DNA from: an uncultured Christensenella sp.
GTDB taxonomy: Bacteria > Bacillota > Clostridia > Christensenellales > Borkfalkiaceae
Direction: 5' to 3'
DNA: 64,000 nucleotides
Assembly: GCA_910583545.1 (NCBI GenBank)
Contig: CAJTXM010000002.1
Span: 62,001-126,000 of the forward strand
The notes under the pieces: model-generated
The model's input: the letters and a program-made list of their open reading frames with translations, nothing else
The model's database searches: none
What the model was told of the DNA's origin: nothing
Position numbers and translations under genes: made by a program
Shown: one piece after another, positions 15,622 to 24,444 of the stretch
How the letters are laid out: the number at the start of each line of letters is the position of its first letter
How positions within the stretch are numbered: position 1 is the stretch's first letter

Positions 15622-16029
15622 TTATAAAGTTTTCTTTCTTGCAACAGCAATTCTGATTTTAATTTTTTCTTTATTCAAGTCGCTTGCAACATTTTCCGTT
15701 GTTTCGTCGACAGCCTCTTTTTCAGATTCAAAATCAGGTTTGTTTTCCGCCAAATCTTCAGTTTGTTCAACGTAAGACGGCATTTCAGTATTTAATCCTG
15801 CCTCATTCATAGCATTTACATAAGCTACCGCACACGGATATTTTTCCTGTTTATTGCAATTTCTGCAAAAAGGAGCGAAAGAGTACGAACCGCAAGAATC
15901 AACACCGTTAAGCAATTGTTCCTTATATTTGTCTGCTTCGAAAAGCAATTGAAGCTTTTCAAGATGTTCGTCTTCGAGTTTTTCGGGCATTGATTTTAAA
16001 AGCTGTAAAGGCGCATTACTATCCCACAT
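15622..16029 (-). CDS. Small Cys-cluster protein of unknown function
   Basis: A 135-residue soluble protein I do not recognise. Four cysteines sit together in about 20 residues near position 46 (spacing C-x8-C-x2-C-x6-C), which could bind zinc or an iron-sulfur cluster. The rest is charged: an N-terminal helix (LEDEHLEKLQLLFEADKYKEQLL), an acidic linker rich in Glu and Asp, and a short basic C-terminus (KIRIAVARKKTL). AGGAG lies upstream of the ATG, and it has its own consensus promoter and terminator. No homologue-based function is claimed. Confidence 0.7.
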   Translation of the reverse strand: MWDSNAPLQLLKSMPEKLEDEHLEKLQLLFEADKYKEQLLNGVDSCGSYSFAPFCRNCNKQEKYPCAVAYVNAMNEAGLNTEMPSYVEQTEDLAENKPDFESEKEAVDETTENVASDLNKEKIKIRIAVARKKTL

Positions 16030-16058
16030 AATTTTTCTTTCTCCTGTTTTATAATGTA

Positions 16059-16087
16059 ATTATACATAAATCGTTTCAAAATTTCAA
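16059..16087 (-). promoter_or_regulatory. Promoter of the Cys-cluster gene
   Basis: TTGAAA at 16087-16082, a 17-bp spacer and TATAAT at 16064-16059 form a near-consensus sigma-A promoter, beginning just after the stop of the PfkB-family gene. Confidence 0.75.
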
Positions 16088-16095
16088 GCGTTTAA

Positions 16096-17025
16096 TCAAA
16101 TTTCTTTTACGGTAAGCGAAGAAAGAATATCTTCATATTTCTTTTTTGCAAACGATATGCTGTCCGGCGAAGTCACCGCAGCTGTTCCGCCCGCAATACC
16201 GCACCGAAGAATATCTTGCATAGAACCGCCTTTTAACAGCGCATACGTTGCCGCCGCAACCATCCCTCCTCCTGCGCCGATCGTCGAATTTTTCGCAACG
16301 TTTATGCTTTTACAGTGATATGTTTTTTTGCCGTCAGTTATAACTGCGCCCATTTTAATTCTGCCGAGCGAAAGCAAAACGTATTCCGCGCCTTTATCTA
16401 TAAGTTCACAGCAACCGTTCATAAGCTCCTGTTTAGAAGTTATTTTTCTTTTTAACGTGCGCTCGAATTCTTCAAGATTCGGTTTAATGAGTTTTACTCC
16501 GCATTTCAACGCCTGAATAAGCCTTTCACCCTCCGCATCTACTATTTTTACAACATTTTGCGGAACGACAGATAAAATTTGATTATAAAAATCTGCTTTC
16601 ATTCCTTTCGGAAGTGCGCCTGAAACAATGACACAGTCAGATTCGGCGGAAAATTTGGATACGAGATTTAACAGCTCCTGCTGCTTTTCCGCCGAAACCG
16701 ATGAACTTTCTTCGCTTATTTCCGTAAGCATTGAACGACGGTCGACAATTTTATAATTTTCACTGACGCGTCCCTTATTCCACACGAACTCATAAGAGAC
16801 GCCTTCTTTGTGCAATTCCCGTTCAAACTGCGCACCGTTATCTTCATACATAAAGCCCGTAGCGAATACGCGCGCGTTGAGATGGGCAAGTCCGATTGCA
16901 ATGTTTACCGCATTACCCGTAAAGAAAGTTTTTTTATTGATAATATTATTTGTCTTTCCCACGCTTAAATTATCGACTTCCATATTGACATCGATTTTCG
17001 GACTTAAACAAACGGTTAAAATCAT
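16096..17025 (-). CDS. PfkB-family sugar kinase homologue, 1-phosphofructokinase-like, catalytic Asp missing
   Basis: A 309-residue ribokinase-fold protein closest in layout to FruK/LacC: SPKIDVNMEV at the N-terminus, SGALPKGM near 135, KPNLEEFERTL near 181. Two key sites are altered. The GAGD motif that supplies the catalytic base reads GAGG at 250-253, so the Asp is a Gly. The substrate-binding GGKGxN stretch reads TGNAVN near 36. Known FruK enzymes need both. It may be a regulatory pseudokinase, a kinase with a changed mechanism, or a decaying gene, although the frame is intact. GGGGG precedes the ATG. It lies next to pfkA, separated by a terminator. It lacks the PTS and regulator partners of a fru operon. 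Confidence 0.75.
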   Translation of the reverse strand: MILTVCLSPKIDVNMEVDNLSVGKTNNIINKKTFFTGNAVNIAIGLAHLNARVFATGFMYEDNGAQFERELHKEGVSYEFVWNKGRVSENYKIVDRRSMLTEISEESSSVSAEKQQELLNLVSKFSAESDCVIVSGALPKGMKADFYNQILSVVPQNVVKIVDAEGERLIQALKCGVKLIKPNLEEFERTLKRKITSKQELMNGCCELIDKGAEYVLLSLGRIKMGAVITDGKKTYHCKSINVAKNSTIGAGGGMVAAATYALLKGGSMQDILRCGIAGGTAAVTSPDSISFAKKKYEDILSSLTVKEI

Positions 17026-17043
17026 TTTACCCCCATAACAAGC

Positions 17044-17072
17044 AATAAAAAAACCGCTTAAATAAGCGGTTT
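17044..17072 (-). terminator. Terminator after pfkA
   Basis: AAACCGCTTA and TAAGCGGTTT form a compact hairpin followed by a T-rich tract on the minus strand, between the pfkA stop and the PfkB-family start. Confidence 0.8.
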
Positions 17073-17077
17073 AATTG

Positions 17078-18040
17078 TTACATAGAAATCATTTGAAGTG
17101 TTTCATAAAGTTCATAGTTGAATTTTTTCTTCATACTGACGGCTTCGATAATGTCCATATCGATTATCTCGTTTTTATGAATACCGACGACTCTGTTGCC
17201 GATACCATCCTTTAAAAGCCTGACTGCTTTATTTCCGAACTGAGCGGCAAGCATTCTGTCAGCCATCGTCGGCGAACCGCCGCGCTGTATATGTCCTATC
17301 GTTGTGGGGCGAACGGAATACGTCGTTACAGATTGAAGCTGCTTTGCAAATTCTTCCGCCGTACACACACCTTCGGCAACGACAATAATATTAGAATGTT
17401 TTCCGTTCGCTCTCGAACGGTTTATTTTCATAACAATGTCATCGAGATCGAACACTACTTCGGGCACAACTATAATCTCAGCTCCGCTTGCTATGCCTGC
17501 ATAAAGCGCGATATCGCCGCAACGGCGCCCCATAACTTCGACAACCGAAATCCTTTCGTGCGACGTCATTGTATCGCGAAGTTTGTTTATAACGTCGATA
17601 CAGGTATTGACCGCAGTATCGAAACCAAGCGTGTAATCGGTGTATTCAAGGTCATTGTCAATAGTTCCGGGAATACCTATCGTAGGAATTCCGTATCCCT
17701 CGGTAAGACATTTTGCGCCCCTGAAAGAGCCGTCTCCGCCTATGACTACAAGCCCCTCTATACCGCGAGCTTCGAGTGTTTTTACCGCTTTCTGCTGTCC
17801 TGCTTTGGTAAGCATTTCAAGGCATCTCGCCGTTCTTAATTTTGTACCGCCTCTCTGAACGATATCGGAAACCGAACGCATTTCCATAGGGACCATATCG
17901 TCTTCGATTAATCCCTGATATCCGCGTTCAATTCCGTAAACTTCCATACCGTAATAAATGGCGGTACGCACTACCGCCCTTATACAAGCATTCATACCGG
18001 GTGCGTCGCCGCCGCTGGTCAACAAGCCTATTCTCTTCAT
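17078..18040 (-). CDS. pfkA: ATP-dependent 6-phosphofructokinase
   Basis: A 320-residue glycolytic kinase making fructose 1,6-bisphosphate. It carries the ATP-binding TSGGDAPGMNA at residues 8-18, GGDGSFRGA near 102, the catalytic PGTIDND near 124-130 and MGRRCGDIALYAG near 170. Its length is typical of bacterial PfkA. GGAGG precedes the ATG. In many clostridia pfkA follows dnaE and is followed by pyk; here it follows dnaE but pyk is about 39 kb away. It has its own strong promoter and a 3' terminator, and a 75-nt GC-rich leader. Confidence 0.96.
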   Translation of the reverse strand: MKRIGLLTSGGDAPGMNACIRAVVRTAIYYGMEVYGIERGYQGLIEDDMVPMEMRSVSDIVQRGGTKLRTARCLEMLTKAGQQKAVKTLEARGIEGLVVIGGDGSFRGAKCLTEGYGIPTIGIPGTIDNDLEYTDYTLGFDTAVNTCIDVINKLRDTMTSHERISVVEVMGRRCGDIALYAGIASGAEIIVVPEVVFDLDDIVMKINRSRANGKHSNIIVVAEGVCTAEEFAKQLQSVTTYSVRPTTIGHIQRGGSPTMADRMLAAQFGNKAVRLLKDGIGNRVVGIHKNEIIDMDIIEAVSMKKKFNYELYETLQMISM

Positions 18041-18122
18041 AAAAATCCTCCGCTTGATTACAACGTCCGCGCCGCCCCCTTTTGCCGCGCAGAACTAAGC
18101 TTCACATCATTCCCTTGAATTT

Positions 18123-18151
18123 ATTATATCACAGCAAAAATTAAAATACAA
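18123..18151 (-). promoter_or_regulatory. pfkA promoter
   Basis: TTGTAT at 18151-18146, 17-bp spacer and extended TGA-TATAAT (-10 at 18128-18123). The resulting leader of about 75 nt contains a G- and C-rich block unlike its surroundings. Confidence 0.75.
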
Positions 18152-18192
18152 CACATTTACAGTAATTTTTGTCACTTAAATTCGATTTATAA

Positions 18193-21100
18193 TTATTCAG
18201 CCTCAACGTATCTTACGTCTGAAAGTTCGATAAATGAACATATCTCCGCCAAAAGCCCGCGACAGTAATTTACACCGACAGGCAAAAGATATCTTTGAGA
18301 ACCTCTGACGATTTTGCAAACCGTCTTTCCCTCGTAGTTGTACAGCATATTGACGAATTCGTCAAACGCTTCGTCATCGAGGTTGACGGCGTTTAACCAT
18401 AAAACCGGACGCTTATCCGAATGTGCAGATTTTACGACCGTTTCCGTTTCGGCAGAAATGATTTCGTCAACAATCAGCGAAACGCTGTTATCTGCGTCAA
18501 TATCGAGTTTACCCTTCATTTTGACTATTTTATCGCTTACAATCTGATTTTTAAACTTATCGTATACGGTAGGGAAACATACGCAATCCAAACTCCCGTA
18601 AACGTCCTCGACAGTAACGAACGCCATCGAACTTCCGGTGCGTTTGGTCGTTGTGCGCCTAATCGAAGCAATTATGCCTGCCATAGTAATATGCATTCCG
18701 TCTGTTATACGATTATACGTCCTGTTTCCGTCTTCATCTTCAACATAATCATCGAACGCAGAGCAATCAAAATTACAGTCAGGAAAAGCGTTCATATATT
18801 TTTCAAAAGGATGTCCGCTGACGTAAACGCCCAATACCTGCTTTTCCTTTGACAGCTTTTCATTGAGTTCGTATTCGGGTATATCAGGATAGGTTACTTC
18901 TATTTTCTCTTCTTCAATTATATCTCCGAATAAGCTCATTTGAGCGCTGTTTTTCTGTTTACTGATTGCCTTGGCACGACTGCATAGCTGCTCGTAAACA
19001 GTAGCAAGCTGTGAACGGCTAACTTTCATTTCATCGAAAGCGCCGGCAAATATCAGACCTTCTATGAGGCGCGAATTCAATCCGTCGATGCATCTTGAAA
19101 TGAAATCCGGAAAACTTTTGAAATTCCCGTTTTTCTCCCTCTCCTCGATAATAGAATCGATAACCGCCTGCCCTGCACCCTTTAATGCTGACAGCCCGAA
19201 GCGCACGCCGTCATCTTCAACGGTAAATACCGTTTTACTTTTATTGATATCCGGAGGAAGAACTTTATACCCCTTATCCTTTAGATAAATAACGTACTTT
19301 GTTATTTCGTCTATCTTGTTCAGACGGTTATTCAAAAGCGCGCAAATAAACTCTTTGCAGTAATACTTTTTAAGCCACGCCGTCTGATACGCAAGCACGG
19401 CATATGCCGCCGCGTGTGATTTGTTGAAAGCGTAAGAGGCGAACCCCTCCATATCTGCAAATATTTTGCTTGCAACTTCCGGTGAAATTCCGTTATTTAC
19501 ACAACCCTTTATCGTACTGCCGTTGATATCGCTGACTCCGCCGTGAATAAACTTTTCCTTTTGTGCCATCAGCGTCTTTTTATCCTTTTTACCCATCGCG
19601 CGTCTTACGAGGTCAGCTTCGCCAAGCGAAAAACCTGCAAGAAACTGAAAAATCTGCATAACCTGTTCCTGATAGACGGGAATACCGTAGGTGACTTTCA
19701 GAATCTGTTCTTCGGCTTCGCAGTCATAGGATATCTTTTCAGAGCCGTGTTTACGGTTGCAGAACGAATCGATAAACTTCATAGGACCGGGGCGGTACAG
19801 CGACACGCCCGCAATCAAATCTTCAAGGCTGTCGGGTTTGAGGTTTTTCATAAACCTCTTCATACCTCCGGCTTCGAGCTGGAACACTCCGTCAGTATCG
19901 CCGTCGGAAATGAGTGAGTATGCGCCCGAATCGCCGTAACCTATTTTATTGAAATCTATCTCTTTATTATAATTTTCTCTTATATAATCAAGGCACTTTT
20001 TAATATCGGTAAGCGTAACGAGCGCAAGGAAGTCCATTTTCAACATTCCGAGCGATTCTATTTCTTTCGCGACAAACTGTGTGGTGATATCTTCGCCGTT
20101 ACGCGAAAGAGGAACATTGTCGGCAATACGTTTCTGACAAATAACGACACCAGCCGCGTGAATTCCCGTCTGTCTCGGCATCCCCTCTATTTTCAGAGCC
20201 ATATCTATTACGCGTTTAAGGGTGTCGTCCGTCTCGTAAATTTCGCAGAACTCGTTATTCTTTATGGCTTTGAGTTCATTCAATTTGCCTTCGATTTCGG
20301 ATTTTTTATCTTCGTCTGTTTCCTTATCGAATTTTTCACGCGTTTTTTCGATTCTTCTTCCCAACAGATCCCATATAGACGTTTTACCGTCCATAATCTT
20401 AGTCAGCCTGTCCGTTTCGGAATAGGGTACACGCATAACCCTGCCGACGTCTTTTATGGAGTTCTTTGCCGCCATAGTACCGAAAGTTACTATCTGACAT
20501 ACGTTTTCTGCGCCGTATTTTCGGCGGACGTACTCAATGGTTTCCTCGCGCCTGTCCGTACAGAAATCTATATCGAAGTCGGGCATCGATACGCGGTCCG
20601 GATTCAGAAATCTTTCAAAAAGTAAATCGTATTGAAGCGGTTCGACATCGGTAATTCCTATCGAATACGCAACTATTGAACTTACGCCCGAACCTCTTCC
20701 CGGTCCTACTGGTATGCCGTTTTCTTTGGACCAATTGATAAAGTCCCAAACAACCAGATAATAATCCGCATAACCCATTCCGCAGATTATTCCCAGCTCG
20801 TATTCAGCTCGGTCAAGCTCGCGCTGCCCCGGAGTGCCGTAGCGCTTTATCAGACCTTCGCTTGTAAGTTTTCTCAGATACTCAACCGAAGTACTTCCGT
20901 CGGGCGGAGTGTACGTTGGAATAAGCGAATTATCCTTGACAGGAACGCCCTTTTTATTCAATAAAAAAGCGGGCTCTTCTATTTTATCCGCAATTACCCT
21001 TGTGTTCGAAATTGCTTGCGGCTGATTTTTGAACAATTCAGCCATTTCGTCTCCCGTCTTGAAGTAAAACTCGTTCGTGGAAAACTTCATTCTTTTAGGA

Positions 21101-21780
21101 TCGTCAAGCTGTTTTTTCATCTGAATACACATCAGAACGTCCTGCATCTCTGCATCGTCTTTCGTAAGATAATGCACGTCGTTGGTAGCAACGAGCTCAA
21201 CGCCGATTTCATTTGCAAGCTTTATCAGCAACGGAAGAACGCGCCTCTCCTCGTCGATTCCGTGATCTTGAATTTCTATGTAAAAATCTTCGCCGAATAT
21301 ATCTTTAAAATACAGAGCAAGCTCTTTTGCCCCCTCATAATCACCCGAAAGCAACCTTCTCGGAATTCCGCCTGCAAGACAGGCAGAAAGGCAAATTACA
21401 CCTTCCGAATGTTCTTTCAGCACTTTATAATCAATTTTGGGTTTATAGTAAAAACCGTCGACAAACGCCATCGAATCGAGCTGAACAAGGTTTATATAAC
21501 CCTTTCTGTTTTTTGCAAGCAAAATAAGATGCTCCGCTGTGTTCGACGATTTATCGTGCATATCGGCGGTAGCATAAAATTCACAGCCGATGATATACTT
21601 CAAACCGGCAACCGTCGCTTTTTCCGCCAGTTGCAATGTACCGTACATATTTCCGTGATCGGTCATACATACCGTATCTATACCGTTAGCTTTACAGTGC
21701 TCTATTAAATTATCTATCTTGCACGCGCCGTCCAAAAGCGAATACTCGGTGTGAAGATGTAAGTGTATAAAATCAGTCAT
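18193..21780 (-). CDS. dnaE: DNA polymerase III alpha subunit
   Basis: A 1195-residue C-family replicative polymerase. The N-terminal PHP domain (FIHLHLHTEYSLLDGA, MTDHGNMYG) is followed by the palm with PDFDIDF near 400, which carries two catalytic Asp, and a FASYAFNKSHAAAYA fingers block. C-terminally a helix-hairpin-helix (LSALKGAG) and an OB fold with GIIASIRRTTTKRTG follow. The length fits the DnaE1/DnaE3 family rather than PolC. It is the last gene of the murB-PHP-whiA-dnaE operon, nine bases from whiA. Confidence 0.96.
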   Translation of the reverse strand: MTDFIHLHLHTEYSLLDGACKIDNLIEHCKANGIDTVCMTDHGNMYGTLQLAEKATVAGLKYIIGCEFYATADMHDKSSNTAEHLILLAKNRKGYINLVQLDSMAFVDGFYYKPKIDYKVLKEHSEGVICLSACLAGGIPRRLLSGDYEGAKELALYFKDIFGEDFYIEIQDHGIDEERRVLPLLIKLANEIGVELVATNDVHYLTKDDAEMQDVLMCIQMKKQLDDPKRMKFSTNEFYFKTGDEMAELFKNQPQAISNTRVIADKIEEPAFLLNKKGVPVKDNSLIPTYTPPDGSTSVEYLRKLTSEGLIKRYGTPGQRELDRAEYELGIICGMGYADYYLVVWDFINWSKENGIPVGPGRGSGVSSIVAYSIGITDVEPLQYDLLFERFLNPDRVSMPDFDIDFCTDRREETIEYVRRKYGAENVCQIVTFGTMAAKNSIKDVGRVMRVPYSETDRLTKIMDGKTSIWDLLGRRIEKTREKFDKETDEDKKSEIEGKLNELKAIKNNEFCEIYETDDTLKRVIDMALKIEGMPRQTGIHAAGVVICQKRIADNVPLSRNGEDITTQFVAKEIESLGMLKMDFLALVTLTDIKKCLDYIRENYNKEIDFNKIGYGDSGAYSLISDGDTDGVFQLEAGGMKRFMKNLKPDSLEDLIAGVSLYRPGPMKFIDSFCNRKHGSEKISYDCEAEEQILKVTYGIPVYQEQVMQIFQFLAGFSLGEADLVRRAMGKKDKKTLMAQKEKFIHGGVSDINGSTIKGCVNNGISPEVASKIFADMEGFASYAFNKSHAAAYAVLAYQTAWLKKYYCKEFICALLNNRLNKIDEITKYVIYLKDKGYKVLPPDINKSKTVFTVEDDGVRFGLSALKGAGQAVIDSIIEEREKNGNFKSFPDFISRCIDGLNSRLIEGLIFAGAFDEMKVSRSQLATVYEQLCSRAKAISKQKNSAQMSLFGDIIEEEKIEVTYPDIPEYELNEKLSKEKQVLGVYVSGHPFEKYMNAFPDCNFDCSAFDDYVEDEDGNRTYNRITDGMHITMAGIIASIRRTTTKRTGSSMAFVTVEDVYGSLDCVCFPTVYDKFKNQIVSDKIVKMKGKLDIDADNSVSLIVDEIISAETETVVKSAHSDKRPVLWLNAVNLDDEAFDEFVNMLYNYEGKTVCKIVRGSQRYLLPVGVNYCRGLLAEICSFIELSDVRYVEAE

Positions 21781-21789
21781 TTTTAACCC

Positions 21790-22740
21790 TCATTCCAGCG
21801 ATTTTGCAATATCTGAAATTTTCCTCATTCTGTGATTTAAACAGCTTTTTGAAATACCAAGCCTTGCGGCAAGTTCCTGCATAGAGGCATTTTTATCGGC
21901 AAGACGTGCCTCTGCTACTTCGAAAAGCATTCTGTCAAGACTTTGAAGCCCCACTGTACCGGAAATAATTTCTATATACCGTACCTGATTTGCCGAAGCT
22001 GTTACTGTCTTGTCGATATTAGAAACAGAGCAGTTATTCACCCTGTTATCATTATTGTTTCTGTCTTTTTTCTCTGCAATTCTGTTCAATTTTGCAAGAC
22101 TGCTGTGAGCCGATAATATGTTAAGAATATCGGAAATAATTTCCTTGCTTTTAACATAGACCACAAAATTTTCTTTTCTTGAAACGAGTTTTGATAAAAT
22201 TTCAAAATCACATAACAACGCACTGAAATCGTTGGCTGCAAACTTATTTGAAAATACAAATTCCAAATGATATCCCGTTGAACTGTACGCTCTTTCTTCG
22301 GGCAAAGTACAGCTTCCTCCGCCTAAAAACACGCCTTTTATATAAGAAACTTTGCAACAGTCTTTGCTAATAAGTTCATCGCTTATTCCGCCGATATTTT
22401 CTATGCGCCCGTTCTCTTCTTTAATAAGACAGGCTTCTTTTAAAAACGAAAGCGCACCCTCTCCTCTGCATATGAACGAAAGCTTGTCCCTACCGCTCAT
22501 AATATCGAACTTTGCGCCCGAAACCGTAAGGTTAAGTCTGAAACCGTTTTCAAGAATATCCGAAATAAACTCCGCTGTGCTTTCATTTTCCGTAGTAATT
22601 TCAAAGCCGTAATTGCCCCCGTCATAAAAAACATTTCCGCTTGTTCTTATGAACGCAGAAAGCACGGCAAGATAGCAACATCTGCCGTCGGCCCCCGATT
22701 GAATTATTTCGTTTTTAATCTCTTCGGTGAAATTAGTCAT
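21790..22740 (-). CDS. whiA: DNA-binding protein WhiA
   Basis: A 316-residue WhiA protein, made of a degenerate LAGLIDADG homing-endonuclease fold plus a C-terminal helix-turn-helix; it affects cell division and chromosome segregation in Firmicutes. YIKGVFLGGGSC near 140 and the C-terminal ASMQELAARLGISKSCLNHRMRKI are diagnostic. I start at ATG 22740, two bases after the PHP stop, in place of a longer in-frame start that would overlap that gene. No Shine-Dalgarno is visible, so translation is probably coupled. rapZ and yvcK, which commonly precede whiA, are not here. Confidence 0.93.
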   Translation of the reverse strand: MTNFTEEIKNEIIQSGADGRCCYLAVLSAFIRTSGNVFYDGGNYGFEITTENESTAEFISDILENGFRLNLTVSGAKFDIMSGRDKLSFICRGEGALSFLKEACLIKEENGRIENIGGISDELISKDCCKVSYIKGVFLGGGSCTLPEERAYSSTGYHLEFVFSNKFAANDFSALLCDFEILSKLVSRKENFVVYVKSKEIISDILNILSAHSSLAKLNRIAEKKDRNNNDNRVNNCSVSNIDKTVTASANQVRYIEIISGTVGLQSLDRMLFEVAEARLADKNASMQELAARLGISKSCLNHRMRKISDIAKSLE

Positions 22741-22741
22741 T

Positions 22742-23518
22742 TTAAAGATTTTTTGCTTTAAATTCGGCAAATCTGAATTTAGGCAGTCTGCCGTCGATAT
22801 TGTCTATTCTGTCAAGAGGTATATCCGCGTCTTTCAAAATTTCTTCGGCAATTTTTGTATCTCCGACCCTGTCAGCCGAATGCGCGTCCGAATCGATAAC
22901 GAATCTTACACCCGTTTCAGCCATCGAATTCAGCTCTTCCGCCGAAACATGCCTCTTTTTGGTATTTATCTCTATATAAGTTCCGTAATCAGCACAACAC
23001 TTTGCAACCTCTTTGAGATTGCAGAAACATTTGTAATTTATATGCGTAAGAATATCTATCGGATTATTTTTTATCGTTTCTATATATATCTTGGTTGTGT
23101 TTGAAATAACCTTCTCCGATGGCTTGCTCGCAAATTTATACGCACTGTAATTGCGCATAAAAATATGATAAAAGTCGGATAGCTTTTTGAATTTCAGAAC
23201 TTCGTGTATTCCGCAAAGATAGATATCGAAAAATTTTAAATCCTCCGTTTTCATATCTGTTTCGCCTTTGGAAGAAATGATATTACTTTCCATACCCATC
23301 AGTACTTTTACACCCGTAAGTTTCTCTGCTTCTGAAATTTCAGCGCGCAGGTCGCCGAGTTTTTTTCTCTTTAAGCCGAAAAGAATATGGTTGAACCCGT
23401 GGTCTGTAATACCGATTTCTTTCAGCCCTTTAGCTTTTGCAGCCGTAGCATTTTCAAGTACGGTATTTTTTCCGTGCGAATATGGCGTATGTGTATGATA
23501 ATCTGCCGTAAGTAGCAT
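22742..23518 (-). CDS. PHP domain phosphoesterase
   Basis: A 258-residue metal-dependent PHP-domain protein, resembling YcdX and histidinol-phosphatase-like enzymes. The metal-binding motifs DYHTHTPYSHG (residues 5-15), ITDHGFNH near 38, EIN near 178 and IDSDAHSAD near 202 are all present, so the site looks intact. The substrate is unknown. It lies directly between murB and whiA. A PHP gene at this place is seen in other clostridia, where it usually stands next to rapZ. It abuts murB with no gap. Confidence 0.85.
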   Translation of the reverse strand: MLLTADYHTHTPYSHGKNTVLENATAAKAKGLKEIGITDHGFNHILFGLKRKKLGDLRAEISEAEKLTGVKVLMGMESNIISSKGETDMKTEDLKFFDIYLCGIHEVLKFKKLSDFYHIFMRNYSAYKFASKPSEKVISNTTKIYIETIKNNPIDILTHINYKCFCNLKEVAKCCADYGTYIEINTKKRHVSAEELNSMAETGVRFVIDSDAHSADRVGDTKIAEEILKDADIPLDRIDNIDGRLPKFRFAEFKAKNL

Positions 23519-24400
23519 TTAAAAATCTCCTATGTAAACAACCTCTTCTTCAAGTTTGATTCCGACTTGACTGAATACTTCTTCCTTTACCGTTTTTATA
23601 AGATTATAAACGTCCGAAGCCGAAGTTCCGCCGTTTATAATAAAATTTGCGTGTTCACTGCTGACGAAAGCTTTACCTAACGACACGCCTTTCAATCCAA
23701 CTTCTTCGATAATTTTTCCCGCGCTCAGATTTCCGCAGTTTTTGAAAACACAACCGCAACTTGCCCCCTTAGGCAAACCTCTTCTTTTATTGAGGTACAG
23801 TATAATGTTTTCTTTTACTTTTTGACTGCTTGCAATGAAAATACGCAATTCAACGCCTAAAATAAGGCAGTTTATATCACGCATAATACTATATTTATAT
23901 CCAAAATTACATTTTTTATTTGCAAAATTACGGATTGAGCCGTTATAGAGCATTATATTTATTACGTTATCGGCAAGATAGAAACCGCCAGCTCCGCCGT
24001 TCATAAGAGCTAATCCGCCAATAGTCGCAGGTATGCCTGCAAGATATTCAAGACCGCTTAAACCGTATTCTTCGCAAAACTTCATCAGTTGCGGAACGGT
24101 AGTTCCGGCATAACAAAAAATCGAATCTTCTTTTACTCTGGTTATTCCCTGCAAATTCTTAGTTGAAATTACCGCTCCTCTGTAATTCCTGTCCGATGCA
24201 AGAACGTTTGAACCGTTACCGAGCACGACAAAATCGGTTCCGCTTTTATACAATCCGTCATACACTGCAGACGCCTGCTTTACCGAATTCGGATAATAGG
24301 CAATTTCTGCCGTACCACCGCACCTGTACGTCGTATTTTTCATAAAAGAAAAATTTTTTTCATTTTGTATCGAGCTCAGCGAATGCATTAACGCGTTCAA
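23519..24400 (-). CDS. murB: UDP-N-acetylenolpyruvoylglucosamine reductase
   Basis: A 293-residue FAD enzyme that reduces the enolpyruvyl group to make UDP-MurNAc in peptidoglycan synthesis. FAD-binding LGNGSNVLASD at 60-70, AGIPATIGG at 121-129, GYKYSIMR near 168 and the C-terminal EEEVVYIG are seen. The position usually held by the proton-donating Ser (PxSxGSxFK) is Cys217 in CGCVFKN. The start is a TTG at 24400, chosen because AGGTGG lies seven bases upstream; an ATG at 24388 is the alternative. It heads the murB-PHP-whiA-dnaE operon. Confidence 0.92.
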   Translation of the reverse strand: MNALMHSLSSIQNEKNFSFMKNTTYRCGGTAEIAYYPNSVKQASAVYDGLYKSGTDFVVLGNGSNVLASDRNYRGAVISTKNLQGITRVKEDSIFCYAGTTVPQLMKFCEEYGLSGLEYLAGIPATIGGLALMNGGAGGFYLADNVINIMLYNGSIRNFANKKCNFGYKYSIMRDINCLILGVELRIFIASSQKVKENIILYLNKRRGLPKGASCGCVFKNCGNLSAGKIIEEVGLKGVSLGKAFVSSEHANFIINGGTSASDVYNLIKTVKEEVFSQVGIKLEEEVVYIGDF

Positions 24401-24415
24401 ATATGTACCACCTAT

Positions 24416-24444
24416 ATAATAACATTTTTTTTCTTATTTTTCAA
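24416..24444 (-). promoter_or_regulatory. murB operon promoter
   Basis: TTGAAA at 24444-24439, 17-bp spacer and extended TGT-TATTAT (-10 at 24421-24416). The start site would lie at about 24409, leaving a leader of roughly nine bases that just holds the ribosome binding site. Confidence 0.65.
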
